From: CAVRXZ01 sp963773035 | GTDB lineage: Bacteria; Acidobacteriota; Vicinamibacteria; Vicinamibacterales; CAVVIG01 | Length of the DNA stretch: 64,000 bases | Reading direction: 5' to 3' | NCBI GenBank assembly: GCA_963773035.1 | Contig: CAVYZX010000002.1 | Span: 62,001-126,000, forward strand | In this document: positions 46,962 through 56,376 of the stretch, in pieces | Numbering within the stretch: position 1 is the stretch's first letter | Layout: every line of letters starts with the position of its first letter | Position numbers and translations under genes: made by a program | The notes under the pieces: generated by a model | The model's input: the letters and a program-made list of their open reading frames with translations, nothing else | Told to the model about the DNA's origin: nothing | Database searches by the model: none

Positions 46962-47018
46962 CTGGGGGAACGAAAAGTCCGGCGGCCGGTATTCTAGCAG
47001 AGAGCGCGCGCCTCCGAC

Positions 47019-47504
47019 CTACATCTTGTACTTGCCGAGGTCGTCGGGATCGAGACTCTCGAGCCACTTCTGCAGCCGATCGGCATCGGTCTTCTCGGCG
47101 GAAAAGTCGACCGTCTTCGCGTTGTCGATCACCGTGTCCTCGACGAAAATCGGGCAGCGGACCCGCAGCGCCAGCGCGATCGCATCGCTCGGGCGGGCAT
47201 CCACGGCGACCGTCTCGCCGTTGAGCAACAGGTAGATCAGCGCGTAGAACGTATTCTCCTGGAGATCGCAGACGACGATCTTCTGGACCGTGGCCCGCAG
47301 ATCGTGAATGACGTTGCGGAGGAGATCGTGGGTCATCGGGCGGGGCGTCGACACGTTTTCGATCTGCGACCAGATGGCATTGGCCTCGCACAACCCGACC
47401 CAGATCGGCAGGACCTTGTGGCCCTCTTTGTCGCGCAAGATGATGATCGGCATGTTCGTGACCGGATCCACCATCAGGCCCTTAATCGTCATCTCGATCT
47501 GCAT
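47019..47504 (-). CDS. Bifunctional nuclease family protein (DUF151)
   Basis: A 161-residue protein with the DUF151 core: MTIKGLMVDPVTNMPIIILR, then LPIWVGLCEANAIWSQIENV, and YALIYLLLNGETVAVDARPS with DAIALALRVRCPIFV. Plant and bacterial relatives show RNase/DNase activity in vitro. It stands between parA and miaB, all on the minus strand with gaps of about 50 bases. Its role in the cell is not clear. Confidence 0.9.
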   Translation of the reverse strand: MQIEMTIKGLMVDPVTNMPIIILRDKEGHKVLPIWVGLCEANAIWSQIENVSTPRPMTHDLLRNVIHDLRATVQKIVVCDLQENTFYALIYLLLNGETVAVDARPSDAIALALRVRCPIFVEDTVIDNAKTVDFSAEKTDADRLQKWLESLDPDDLGKYKM

Positions 47505-47552
47505 GGTGCCAACCCTTTCTCCCCGGACGTGAATCCGACGCTCTCTCGACGG

Positions 47553-48929
47553 TTACGCGATTGCTGCCCCGCTACCAGTCTCCCCGCTTCCCGGCCACGT
47601 CTCGGACCGAGGTGCTCTCCCCCACACGCTATGCGGCCCTGCGCGCTCGACCGCGACGCGAACCGTCCGGCCGATCCACTCCGCAGTCCCGGGAAGGTTG
47701 ACCACGACATTCGTGCTGGTGCGGCCCGACAGCTCCGTCTCGCGGCGGCGGCTGGCGGCGTCGATCAGTACCTCGACGGTCTGGCCGACCAGAGTTTCGT
47801 TCAAGCGCGACTGAATCTCCCGCTGGACGCCCTGCAACGCCACGATTCGGCGCGTCTTCTCCTCGTCGCCGACGTCGTCGGCCAGCCGTTTGTCGGCCAG
47901 CGTATTCGGCCGGGGAGAATACTTGAACGAGAACATGCTGTGATAGCCGACGGCGGTGGTCAGCGACAGCGTGTCCTCGAAATCCGCCTCGGTCTCCCCC
48001 GGGAAGCCGACAATCATGTCGGTGGACAAGGCCACACCTGGAAGCCGTTCGCGAATGGCGGCGACCAGGTCCAGGTAGTCGTCTCGCGTGTAACGCCGAC
48101 GCATCGCGGCCAGAACCCGGCTCGACCCCGACTGAACCGGCAAGTGGAGGTGACGGCACACCTTGGGAAGCCGAGCCATCGTATCCAGAAACCGATCGGT
48201 GACGTGTCGGGGATGCGGGCTCGCAAACCGGATCCGTTCGACCCCGGGGACCTCGTGAACAGCTTCCAGGAGTGCGGCAAAATCACACGATGCGTCGTCG
48301 GGAGCGGCGTAGTGATTGACGATCTGTCCCAGCAGCTGAATCTCGCGGCGCCCCGATTCGGCAGCCTCCCGGACCTCCGCCAGAATGTCGGCCTTCGGTC
48401 GCATCCGCTCGTGTCCGCGCGTGTACGGAACCACGCAGAAGCTGCAGAACTCATTGCACCCTTCGATGATCGTGACGTACGCCTTGACCGGATCGGCGCG
48501 GCGGGTGACACCGAGCGGAAACGACACATCGTCGTACAGCGAGAGATCGACCAGAGGCCGTCGCGAGGACCCGGCCTGCTCCACCAGAAGCGGCAGGCGC
48601 CGAATCGCCTGCGTGCCGAGAATCACGTCCGCCACGCCCGGCGAGCGCCGAAGCAGAGACTCGCCTTCCTGCTGCGCGACGCATCCGGCGACCGTCACGA
48701 TCGGATCGTGTCCGGTCTCCAGACCGAGCTGGCGGAGCTCGCCGAGCTTCGTGTAGAGCTTTTCCTCGGCCCGCTCGCGCACGCTGCATGTGTTGATCAC
48801 GACCACGTCCGCGTCGGTCGCGTCCTCGGTCGCCTCGAAACCCGCTTGTTCGAGAAGGCCAGCCATGCGTTCGGAGTCGTGAACGTTCATCTGGCAGCCG
48901 TAGGTCTCGATCAGGTATTTGCGAGCCAT
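47553..48929 (-). CDS. miaB: tRNA-2-methylthio-N6-dimethylallyladenosine synthase MiaB
   Basis: A 458-residue radical-SAM methylthiotransferase. The N-terminal UPF0004 domain carries its three cluster cysteines (LIETYGCQMNVHDSERM, VINTCSVRERAEEKLY, TVAGCVAQQEGE); the radical-SAM motif is CNEFCSFCVVPYTRG; a C-terminal TRAM domain (about 375-440) follows. It adds the methylthio group to i6A37 of tRNAs. Length and motifs fit MiaB better than MtaB or RimO. Confidence 0.93.
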   Translation of the reverse strand: MARKYLIETYGCQMNVHDSERMAGLLEQAGFEATEDATDADVVVINTCSVRERAEEKLYTKLGELRQLGLETGHDPIVTVAGCVAQQEGESLLRRSPGVADVILGTQAIRRLPLLVEQAGSSRRPLVDLSLYDDVSFPLGVTRRADPVKAYVTIIEGCNEFCSFCVVPYTRGHERMRPKADILAEVREAAESGRREIQLLGQIVNHYAAPDDASCDFAALLEAVHEVPGVERIRFASPHPRHVTDRFLDTMARLPKVCRHLHLPVQSGSSRVLAAMRRRYTRDDYLDLVAAIRERLPGVALSTDMIVGFPGETEADFEDTLSLTTAVGYHSMFSFKYSPRPNTLADKRLADDVGDEEKTRRIVALQGVQREIQSRLNETLVGQTVEVLIDAASRRRETELSGRTSTNVVVNLPGTAEWIGRTVRVAVERAGPHSVWGRAPRSETWPGSGETGSGAAIA

Positions 48930-48989
48930 GGTGACGTCAAGACGCTATCACGGGAACGAAAGTCGGAGTGCCCGCGGCCGAGCGGACGC

Positions 48990-50762
48990 TCATCGGCGCG
49001 CGCTCCGTGGCTTCGGAGCGATCCTTTCGCCTTTCGCCCTTTCGCTTTCGCCTTTCGACGGCTGTTTGCCGATTTTGGGTGAACGCCCGGAAGTCGTCGT
49101 GCCTCGACCAATCAGCATCTCGCGCGCGGACGCGCGCAACCCTTCGGTCACAGCTTCTCCTCCCAGCATCCGCGCCAGTTCCTCGACTCTCCCGCTCTCG
49201 TCGAGCTTCGCGACCCGCGCCACAGTTCGACCGTTGCCGACCTGCTTATCAATGACAAAGTGTGTGTCTGCGTAGGCCGCGATCTGCGGGAGGTGCGTGA
49301 TGCAGAGGACTTGAAAGGCCGAGCCGAGAGTCCTGAGTTTGCGACCGACGACATCAGCCGCCCGGCCACCAATCCCCGCATCGATCTCGTCGAAAATCAA
49401 ACCGGGCGCTTCGCCCCCGGGCGATCGTTCGTCCGCTTCCGTGAAGCCGTGCCGATGGGTCGCCGTCAGCGTCTTGATCGCGAGCATGATGCGCGACAGC
49501 TCCCCACCCGAGACCACCCGGGTCAACGGGCGCAATTCTTCCCCTTGATTGGGCGAAACGTACAGCTCGGCTTCATCGATCCCGCTTGCCGTCCATGCCG
49601 GCTCGGCCAGCGGCTCCGCGTTGAAGCGCATTTCAACCTGAGTGCGCTCCATGGCCAACTCTCCCAGAAGCGTCTCCACTCGCCTCGTGAAATCGGCTGC
49701 GACACGACGACGCGCAGCCGCCAGCCCATGCGCGGCGCCCAGGTAGGCGTCCCTGGCCTGTGTGTATCGACGCTGCAGATCGGCTAACCGTTCCTCACTG
49801 CCTTCGAGATCGTCGATTTCGCGACGCAACCGGTCCCGACGGTCCATGGCATCTGCGAGCGTCGGGCCATACTTTCGCTTCAGGCGCTCGAGCAAGGCGA
49901 GTCGCGTCTCGATCTGCTGCAAACGCTCCGGCGAGGCTTCGATCGTGTCGGCGTAACGCCGCAGGAACATCGCGAGGTCTTCGAGTTGGGATTTGATCGA
50001 CTCGCGAGCCTCGAGATACGGCTGAAACCGTGGTTCCAGCCCCGCAAGCTCACCAACTCGACGCCAGACGCTGCCCAGCTGAGCAAGCACAGCCTGGTCG
50101 CTCTCGTAAAGCGTTGCGTACCCTTCAGCACACAACTGCTCAACCCGCTCGGCACTCGCGAACACCTGTCGCATCGCAGCCAGCTGCTCGTCTTCGTCGG
50201 GTTTGAGTTCCGCGCGATCCAACTCCCCCAACTGAAATGCGATCAGCTCTTGCCGCGTGCCACGGTCGACCTCTGCCCGCCTGAGATCAGCAAGGGCCGC
50301 GGCCAACGTTCTCATGTCGTCAAAGGCGGCCGCCACAGGTGCCGATAGGTGATCGAGCGCACCAAAGGCATCGATGATGGCCAGGTGGGTGGAGGGATCG
50401 AGCAGGGTGTAGTGTTCGTGCTGGCCGTGGATCTCGATCAACTGCGTCGCGAGATCTTTCAGCGCGCTTGCCGTGGTCAGCTCACCGTTGATGAAAGCCC
50501 GGCTGCGCCCTTGGGCGGTCACTTCCCGTCGAACGAGGAGATCCTGACCGCGATGTTCAAAGATGGCTTCGATGGTCGCTGAGTCTTCGCCGGTGCGAAC
50601 GAGGTCGCCTGACGCCCTTCCCCCCAGGAGAAGGCCAACGGCTTCAATCAGGATGGACTTGCCTGCTCCAGTCTCACCGGTCAGGACGTTGAATCCCGGT
50701 CCGAAATCAACCTCGACGGCGTCGATGACGGCTAGGCGGTGGATACGGAGGAACTGGAGCAT
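48990..50762 (-). CDS. recN: DNA repair protein RecN
   Basis: A 590-residue SMC-like protein. Walker A is FNVLTGETGAGKSILIEAVG near the N-terminus; the signature and Walker B are at the C-terminal side (TRVVSGGELSRIMLAIKTL, GLIFDEIDAGIGGRAADVVG); a coiled-coil region runs from about 150 to 380. The last 45 residues after the conserved end are Lys/Arg/Ser-rich and poorly conserved. RecN acts in double-strand-break repair. It is divergent from the tol operon. Confidence 0.94.
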   Translation of the reverse strand: MLQFLRIHRLAVIDAVEVDFGPGFNVLTGETGAGKSILIEAVGLLLGGRASGDLVRTGEDSATIEAIFEHRGQDLLVRREVTAQGRSRAFINGELTTASALKDLATQLIEIHGQHEHYTLLDPSTHLAIIDAFGALDHLSAPVAAAFDDMRTLAAALADLRRAEVDRGTRQELIAFQLGELDRAELKPDEDEQLAAMRQVFASAERVEQLCAEGYATLYESDQAVLAQLGSVWRRVGELAGLEPRFQPYLEARESIKSQLEDLAMFLRRYADTIEASPERLQQIETRLALLERLKRKYGPTLADAMDRRDRLRREIDDLEGSEERLADLQRRYTQARDAYLGAAHGLAAARRRVAADFTRRVETLLGELAMERTQVEMRFNAEPLAEPAWTASGIDEAELYVSPNQGEELRPLTRVVSGGELSRIMLAIKTLTATHRHGFTEADERSPGGEAPGLIFDEIDAGIGGRAADVVGRKLRTLGSAFQVLCITHLPQIAAYADTHFVIDKQVGNGRTVARVAKLDESGRVEELARMLGGEAVTEGLRASAREMLIGRGTTTSGRSPKIGKQPSKGESERAKGERIAPKPRSARR

Positions 50763-50795
50763 GAAAAGAACGGGAACTCCAATCCTAACATAGGT

Positions 50796-50824
50796 TTGAC
50801 AGCCATTTCACAGCATGATACAGT
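50796..50824 (+). promoter_or_regulatory. Sigma-70-type promoter for the tol-pal operon
   Basis: A perfect -35 box TTGACA (50796-50801), a 17-base spacer and a -10 box TACAGT (50819-50824, 4 of 6 to consensus). Transcription would start near 50831, about 45 bases before tolQ, in the gap between recN and tolQ. It is the best-formed promoter in the window. Confidence 0.65.
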
Positions 50825-50875
50825 TTCGCGCATCGCGCTGTCCCAGCGGCGCATTGCGAGGTCTCGGAGGCTTGT

Positions 50876-51664
50876 TTGCGCACGCTCGGAAGCCTGCTAG
50901 TCGCCCTGCTCGTGCAGGCGCCGGGCGGGCCTGTACCTGACGCCCCACCCAGTGCGGGATTGGTGAATCTTTTCTCCCGCGCCACTTCAACCTGGCTCTC
51001 CACAAGCGTTCTGTTGACTCTCGTGGCGCTCTCAGTATTTTCGTGGAGCATCTTTCTCTTCAAATGGTGGACGTTTCGCAGAGCCCAGCGGCAGTCAACA
51101 CAGTTTCTTGACGTGTTCCGTCGAAGCAACAAGTTCTCCGAAGTGCAGGCCGTGTGCCGCTCTCTGAACGACAGCCCCCTCGTCGGTCTGTTCCAAGCGG
51201 GCTACACAGAGCTGTCCGCTCAACTGCGACAAGGCTCGCCGGGTGAGATCGGAAACGGACCCAATCCCAATCCGCATGCACCGGCCGCGCGTCCTACTCT
51301 TAAGAGCCTGACCGCTGTGGATCGAGCCCTGATGCGAGCGTCCGTCGTTGAAGTGAACAAGCTGGAAGGATGGATCACGGTTCTTGCGACAACGGCCAGC
51401 ATCGCGCCTTTCATCGGCCTCTTCGGCACGGTGTGGGGCATCTTGGGAGCGTTCGAGGGCATCGGCCAGACCGGTTCGACGAACCTGGGGGTCGTGGCCC
51501 CTGGGATCGCTGAAGCACTCGTGGCCACCGCGGCTGGGCTTGCAGCAGCCATCCCGGCCGTGCTCTTTTACAACTATCTCACCCAGCGCACCAAGGTATT
51601 CGCGTCGGGTATGGATGATTTCTCGATGGAATTTCTCAATATCGCGGAGCGAAACTTCACGTAG
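50876..51664 (+). CDS. tolQ: TolQ (MotA/ExbB-family proton channel)
   Basis: 262 residues starting at TTG; the start is supported by GGAGG five bases upstream. The first transmembrane helix is at about 42-62 (VLLTLVALSVFSWSIFLFKW), and the two later helices are in the MotA/ExbB domain (ITVLATTASIAPFIGLFGTV, GIAEALVATAAGLAAAIPAV). With TolR it uses the proton gradient to energise TolA, keeping the outer membrane constricted at division. It is the first gene of a complete tolQRAB-pal-cpoB set. Confidence 0.94.
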   Translation: MRTLGSLLVALLVQAPGGPVPDAPPSAGLVNLFSRATSTWLSTSVLLTLVALSVFSWSIFLFKWWTFRRAQRQSTQFLDVFRRSNKFSEVQAVCRSLNDSPLVGLFQAGYTELSAQLRQGSPGEIGNGPNPNPHAPAARPTLKSLTAVDRALMRASVVEVNKLEGWITVLATTASIAPFIGLFGTVWGILGAFEGIGQTGSTNLGVVAPGIAEALVATAAGLAAAIPAVLFYNYLTQRTKVFASGMDDFSMEFLNIAERNFT

Positions 51665-51688
51665 CCGCAACACCAAGCTCCTGGGCTG

Positions 51689-52144
51689 ATGCCAAAAATT
51701 CAAAACACGACTGGATCGGGGCGCACGGGACGCGGGCGCCGTGTCGCTGGTTCATTGAGCGAAATCAACGTCGTACCGCTCGTGGACGTCATGCTCGTGC
51801 TGCTCATCATTTTCATGATCACGGCGCCGATGATCCAACGCGGCATCGACGTGAACCTTCCCGTCGCGGCGCGGGCCTCTCGAATCGAAGGCGACCGGGT
51901 GGTGGTCACCATCACTTCGGCCTACCGGCAGAATCGAACGGTGTTCCTGAACGACGAGCAGATCCGGGTCGATGCGCTGCAGGAGCGCGTCCGTCAGAAA
52001 ATGGAAACGGTCACCTCGAAACAGGTCTACCTCCGCGGAGACGGAACTCTCTACTATCAGGAATTGATGGACGTGTTCGACCGATTGAAGGCCGCTGGGG
52101 TCGAGAAGGTCGGTCTCGAGACCAAGGCTCCAGGCGAACGCTGA
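51689..52144 (+). CDS. tolR: TolR (ExbD-family)
   Basis: A 151-residue bitopic protein: SEINVVPLVDVMLVLLIIFM is the ExbD/TolR transmembrane helix with its proton-carrying Asp, and a periplasmic domain follows (VVVTITSAYRQNRTVFLNDE, KQVYLRGDGTLYYQELMDVF). It starts 24 bases after tolQ and its stop overlaps the tolA start by one base. Confidence 0.94.
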   Translation: MPKIQNTTGSGRTGRGRRVAGSLSEINVVPLVDVMLVLLIIFMITAPMIQRGIDVNLPVAARASRIEGDRVVVTITSAYRQNRTVFLNDEQIRVDALQERVRQKMETVTSKQVYLRGDGTLYYQELMDVFDRLKAAGVEKVGLETKAPGER

Positions 52145-52926
52145 TGGATGTCACGGACGTTCTGCGGGACCGCATGCAGGAGCCTGCTGGCCTGCAGCGC
52201 ATGGTCACCGTCTCGGCGATCATGCATGGGATCGCGATTCTCGTTCTGTCGGTCGCGCCGAAGGGATTCTTGACGCACGGCACCGAAGCACCTCGCGCGA
52301 TCATGACCATCACACTCGGCGGTGGCGGTACAGGACCGCGAAGCGGCGGGATGACATCGATCGGCGGGCGCCCGGTGCAAGTACAAGCGCCTCCCGACGA
52401 AACGCCGAGGCGCGAGGCAGTGCGGCCGCCCGCGGCGAAGACCCCGGAGATGACGATACCGAAGCCCGGCGCCAAACCGCTGAAAGCAGAGCCGGCCAGG
52501 AAAGGGCTCGACGAGCCACGCAGCGGCGCGCCAACTCGTGGTGCAGAAGTCCGTCCAGGCAACGCTGTAGCGGAAACAGGCGCCAGGGGCATGGGGTTTG
52601 GGCTGTCGACAGGAGGCGGGCCGGGTTCGGGGTCGACGCTCGACGTGGCAGACTTCTGCTGTCCGGAGTACGTGGCGCTGATGGTCGATCGCATCCGAAG
52701 TGCTTGGGTGCAGCAGGCAGAAGTCGGCGGCACAGTCGTCGTCAAGTTCACGATCGAACGGGACGGCCGCATCACCAATCCCTCTGTCGAACGATCGAGC
52801 GGCTACACGACGCTCGATATCAACGCCGAGAGAGCCGTACGAGTCACCCGTCAATTACCGCCGCTGCCGGCGGCATTTCCGAACCCCACCTTGACGGTCG
52901 GGCTGACCTTTGACTATCAACGATGA
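52144..52926 (+). CDS. tolA: TolA/TonB-like periplasm-spanning protein
   Basis: A 260-residue protein. One N-terminal transmembrane helix (about 20-40, VTVSAIMHGIAILVLSVAP), a Pro/Gly/Arg-rich middle (about 50-165) and a TonB C-terminal domain (about 175-260; YVALMVDRIRSAWVQQAEVG, VVVKFTIERDGRITNPSVER). By position between tolR and tolB it is the TolA of the system, although the C-terminal domain is of the TonB type. A Cys pair (DFCCPEY) precedes the domain. The start shares a base with the tolR stop. Confidence 0.9.
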   Translation: MDVTDVLRDRMQEPAGLQRMVTVSAIMHGIAILVLSVAPKGFLTHGTEAPRAIMTITLGGGGTGPRSGGMTSIGGRPVQVQAPPDETPRREAVRPPAAKTPEMTIPKPGAKPLKAEPARKGLDEPRSGAPTRGAEVRPGNAVAETGARGMGFGLSTGGGPGSGSTLDVADFCCPEYVALMVDRIRSAWVQQAEVGGTVVVKFTIERDGRITNPSVERSSGYTTLDINAERAVRVTRQLPPLPAAFPNPTLTVGLTFDYQR

Positions 52927-54323
52927 CTGACATCACTCGCTCCATCTACGCTGCCCTTCTCGTTGGCTTCGGACTTGTCGCGGTGTCCGGCCGTTCACCG
53001 ACATCGGCGCAGCCGCCGCCGACGCCGCCTCCTCCGCAGGCGCCCGCTCCGCAGCAACCGAGCGAGATCCGTACGACGATCAGCGGCGAAGCCGGCGCTC
53101 CGCCTCGTATCGCGGTACCTGATTTCATCGCGCTCACGAGCGACGCCGAAACCGACGCAATCGCCAAGACCATCGCGCAGGTCCTCTTCGATGATTTGAC
53201 GTTCGAGCGCGAATTCGGTCTGATTCCGCGCGACATCTACGCGACGATTCCCGCTGCAAAATCCGTCGAGGGAGTGGCATTCGATCGCTGGCGGGAGCTC
53301 AACGTCGATGGCGTCGTCATCGGGACCGTGAGCAAGACGGCTTCGGGCGTTCATGTCGAAGTGCGCCTCATCAACCCGAAGACTCCGGCTCAGGCCGCAT
53401 TCGCACGCACCTACGACGGCTCGGGAGCCAATCCCCGCGTGTACGCCCACACGATCTCTGACGAAATTCACGAGACACAGCGGGCGCTGAAGGGGGTGGC
53501 GCGCACGAAGCTGACATTCGATTCAGATCGCGACGGCGAACGCCTGGGTGGCACGGTCGAAAACCGCGGGGTCAAAGAAATCTACATTTCCGACTACGAC
53601 GGTGAGAACCAGCGGCGCGTGACGACCCAACGCTCGTTGAACATCAATCCCTCGTGGTCGCCCGACGGTCGGGCCATTGCTTACACGTCGTATCGGCGTG
53701 GGCCGCCCAATATTTTCGTTTCGAACATCTACCAGGGCACGCTCGAAGAGATCACCAAGGGCCCGGGAGAAAACTGGCTGCCTTCCTGGTCGCCTGACGG
53801 CACGCGGCTTTGCTTCACATCGACGCGCGATGGAAACGCAGAGCTGTATGTCATAAATCGCGACGGGTCGAACGTGCGACGGCTCACGGACCATCCGGGC
53901 ATCGACAGCACTCCAACGTGGTCGCCGTCGGGCACGCAGATCGCGTTCACGTCGGACCGCACCGGCTCCCCCCAGATCTACATCGTCGGTACCGATGGTC
54001 TTGGCCTGCGAAAGGTGACCTCCGAGTCTTACGCTGATCGCCCAACCTGGTCGCCGGCTCCATTCAACGAGATCGCGTTCACGGCGCGCACCGGTCCGGG
54101 CAACGACATCAAGGTGATCGATCTGGCCACCAGCCAGGTCCGTCAACTCACCTTCGGGGAAGGTACCAATGAAAGCCCGGCCTGGGCGCCGAACGGACGA
54201 CATCTTGCCTTCACGTCAACGCGATCGGGAAAGACGCAGGTATTCGTCATTGCTCGGGACGGCAGGAACCTCAAACAAATCACGAAGGCCGGCAACAACT
54301 ATCAGCCCAACTGGTCGAATTGA
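52923..54323 (+). CDS. tolB: TolB beta-propeller protein
   Basis: A 466-residue periplasmic protein with a signal peptide (about 1-30) and a Pro-rich stretch. The TolB N-terminal domain (about 60-190, IAVPDFIALTSDAETDAIAK) precedes a six-bladed WD40-like propeller with repeats such as NPSWSPDGRAIAYTSYR, PSWSPDGTRLCFTSTRDGNA, TPTWSPSGTQIAFTSDRTGS and SPAWAPNGRHLAFTSTRSGK. It overlaps tolA by 4 bases. It binds Pal at the outer membrane. Confidence 0.95.
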   Translation: MTDITRSIYAALLVGFGLVAVSGRSPTSAQPPPTPPPPQAPAPQQPSEIRTTISGEAGAPPRIAVPDFIALTSDAETDAIAKTIAQVLFDDLTFEREFGLIPRDIYATIPAAKSVEGVAFDRWRELNVDGVVIGTVSKTASGVHVEVRLINPKTPAQAAFARTYDGSGANPRVYAHTISDEIHETQRALKGVARTKLTFDSDRDGERLGGTVENRGVKEIYISDYDGENQRRVTTQRSLNINPSWSPDGRAIAYTSYRRGPPNIFVSNIYQGTLEEITKGPGENWLPSWSPDGTRLCFTSTRDGNAELYVINRDGSNVRRLTDHPGIDSTPTWSPSGTQIAFTSDRTGSPQIYIVGTDGLGLRKVTSESYADRPTWSPAPFNEIAFTARTGPGNDIKVIDLATSQVRQLTFGEGTNESPAWAPNGRHLAFTSTRSGKTQVFVIARDGRNLKQITKAGNNYQPNWSN

Positions 54324-54360
54324 CGCTGATGGTTCTTGCGGCTGCAAATGCGGGTTGGCG

Positions 54361-54960
54361 ATGGAGCAAATGATGCTGATTCGAAGAGTGCCAAGACGAG
54401 ACCGGCTCGCAGCCGTGGTTCTCGCGGCGGCCATGATCGCGGCGTGTGGAAAGAAGCAGCCCCCAGTCCCCCGCCCGGCGCCGCCACCGGATACGACGAC
54501 CGCGCCTGGAGCAGGCCAGCGGACACCCACGCCGCCTGAACCGGTCCGCGAGGCGGTCGTCCCACCGGAACCGATCAGAGACGATGCCATTGCCTCGTCT
54601 TCGCTGGACGATCTCAACCGCAATTCACCGCTGAAGCCTTTGTTCTTCGAGTACGACAGCAGCGAAATCACCGAAGAGGGGCGTTCCGTGCTCGACGCGA
54701 ACGCCACCCTGCTGAAGCGTTATACAGCCTGGGCCATCACGATCGAAGGACACTGCGATGAACGCGGGACAGCCGAGTACAATCTGGCTTTAGGTGAGCG
54801 GCGCGCCGTCACGACGCGGTCCTACCTGGTATCGTTGGGTATCCCGGGTGATCGGCTCAGAACGGTCAGCTACGGCAAGGAATTTCCGTTCGACCCGGCA
54901 CATACTGAAAGTGCCTATTCAAAGAACCGACGCGCGCACTTCGTCATCACCGCAAAGTGA
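54361..54960 (+). CDS. pal: Peptidoglycan-associated lipoprotein Pal
   Basis: About 199 residues from ATG 54361, chosen because it leads directly into the signal RDRLAAVVLAAAMIAACGKK with lipobox IAAC. A Pro-rich linker (about 30-75) precedes the OmpA-like domain: LFFEYDSSEITEEGRSVLDA, then AITIEGHCDERGTAEYNLAL with the Asp and Arg that hold diaminopimelate, and a final NRRAHFVI. It anchors the outer membrane to peptidoglycan and works with TolB. Confidence 0.95.
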   Translation: MEQMMLIRRVPRRDRLAAVVLAAAMIAACGKKQPPVPRPAPPPDTTTAPGAGQRTPTPPEPVREAVVPPEPIRDDAIASSSLDDLNRNSPLKPLFFEYDSSEITEEGRSVLDANATLLKRYTAWAITIEGHCDERGTAEYNLALGERRAVTTRSYLVSLGIPGDRLRTVSYGKEFPFDPAHTESAYSKNRRAHFVITAK

Positions 54961-54967
54961 GAACGTT

Positions 54968-55834
54968 ATGAGGCAGACCGCACTTCGCACCTTGTTGGGG
55001 TTCGGGCTGATCTTCCTTGCGCTGACGCCAGCCAAGGCGGCTGACAAGGAGCAGCGTCAGCTCATGGCTGACATTCGGATGCTTCAGGAACAGTCGCAGC
55101 AGCTGCAGAACCTGATCGGTTCGCTGAACGCGGCGCTGACGGAAGCGCTGAAGGCTGTGAACGCACGTCTCGATGAGCAAGCGAATGCGACCCGAAAGGG
55201 CCTCGCCGATCAAAAGCTGATTATCGACAACCTCTCGAGCGACCTGCGGATCGTCCGGGAAAAAGTGGACGACAACAACGTCAGGATCTCGTCCCTCTCA
55301 CAAGAAGTCGATGCCTTGCGTCAGGCGGTCCAGCAACAGGCGCCACGCGTGGGGCCGGCGCCCGAGGCGGCCCTCGACCCGGCCGCTGCGTCACCCGGGA
55401 CAGCTATACCGGATGCGGGCGCGGCGCCCGCAGTTCCTGTCGGCGCCTCTCCGACCCGGCTCTACGACCTCGCCTTCTCCGACTACACGGCGGGCCAGTG
55501 GGACTTGGCCATCCAGGGATTCGAGTCCTACATCCGGTCCTTTCCGAAGTCCGATCGTGCCGACGACGTCCAAGTTTTGATTGGCAACTCGTACCTGCAG
55601 GCTGGAAAGAACGACAAGGCGGCAGAAGCGTACGACAAGGCGATTCGTACTTATCCCGCTGGAGACGCCATTCCAGAGGCGTACTACAAGAAAGGCCTCG
55701 CGCTCCGAAACCTCAAACAGCTCGAACAGGCGTGTCAGGCCTTCGGCTACGCGGCCACGAACTATCCAGACAGCCCCGCGGGACAACTCGCCAAGCAGCA
55801 GATGACACAGTTCGCGGGTCCAACCTGTAAGTAG
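54968..55834 (+). CDS. cpoB: Tol-Pal system protein CpoB/YbgF
   Basis: 288 residues from ATG 54968, 8 bases after pal; the start is chosen for the signal peptide TLLGFGLIFLALTPAKA. A coiled-coil (about 28-115, with QQLQNLIGSLNAALTEALKA) is followed by an Ala/Pro linker and three TPR repeats (LYDLAFSDYTAGQWDLAIQG, VLIGNSYLQAGKNDKAAEAY, AYYKKGLALRNLKQLEQACQ). CpoB couples Tol with peptidoglycan synthesis. It is the last gene of the operon. Confidence 0.93.
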   Translation: MRQTALRTLLGFGLIFLALTPAKAADKEQRQLMADIRMLQEQSQQLQNLIGSLNAALTEALKAVNARLDEQANATRKGLADQKLIIDNLSSDLRIVREKVDDNNVRISSLSQEVDALRQAVQQQAPRVGPAPEAALDPAAASPGTAIPDAGAAPAVPVGASPTRLYDLAFSDYTAGQWDLAIQGFESYIRSFPKSDRADDVQVLIGNSYLQAGKNDKAAEAYDKAIRTYPAGDAIPEAYYKKGLALRNLKQLEQACQAFGYAATNYPDSPAGQLAKQQMTQFAGPTCK

Positions 55835-55941
55835 ATATTCGAGCAGCTCTCATCGGATCGGACGAGCCCCTGGCGACGACGATGTACAATGCCGGAACTC
55901 TACTTCCGACTTAACGCCTTCTTTGAGCTTCCGAAGGACAT

Positions 55942-56373
55942 ATGGGCAGTGTGAACAAAGTGATTCTCGTGGGAAACCTGGGACGGGACGCCGAGTTGCG
56001 CTACACACCAGGCGGCGCAGCCGTGGCGACTCTCAACATGGCAACCACGGAAGTGTGGAACGACAAGGCCGGCCAACGTCAGGAAAAGACCGAGTGGCAC
56101 CGGGTCGTCTTATGGGGCAAGACAGCCGAGTCACTCGCTGAGTACCTGACCAAAGGCAAGCAGATCTATGTCGAGGGCCGCCTGCAGACGCGGCAGTGGG
56201 ACGACAAAGACGGCAACAAGCGCTATACGACTGAGATCCGCAGCGACCGGGTCGTTCTGTTGAGTAGTGGAGGCGGCCGCGGCGTTCAAGTGGACCGCGG
56301 CGAGGCCCCTGGGGGACATGCGCCGGCGCAGGAACCGTCCGAACCGCTGACTGACGATGACATTCCGTTCTGA
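55942..56373 (+). CDS. ssb: Single-stranded DNA-binding protein Ssb
   Basis: A 143-residue SSB. The OB-fold runs from VNKVILVGNLGRDAELRYTP to about residue 105 (EWHRVVLWGKTAESLAEYLT, YVEGRLQTRQWDDKDGNKRY), and a short flexible tail ends in the acidic tip DDDIPF used to recruit partner proteins. A TACAAT hexamer about 60 bases upstream is a possible -10 box. Confidence 0.95.
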   Translation: MGSVNKVILVGNLGRDAELRYTPGGAAVATLNMATTEVWNDKAGQRQEKTEWHRVVLWGKTAESLAEYLTKGKQIYVEGRLQTRQWDDKDGNKRYTTEIRSDRVVLLSSGGGRGVQVDRGEAPGGHAPAQEPSEPLTDDDIPF

Positions 56374-56376
56374 GAA

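Noticed and set aside
47304..49082. 592-codon open frame on the plus strand opposite the DUF151 and miaB genes
   Set aside because: It crosses two real genes on the other strand and has no motif.
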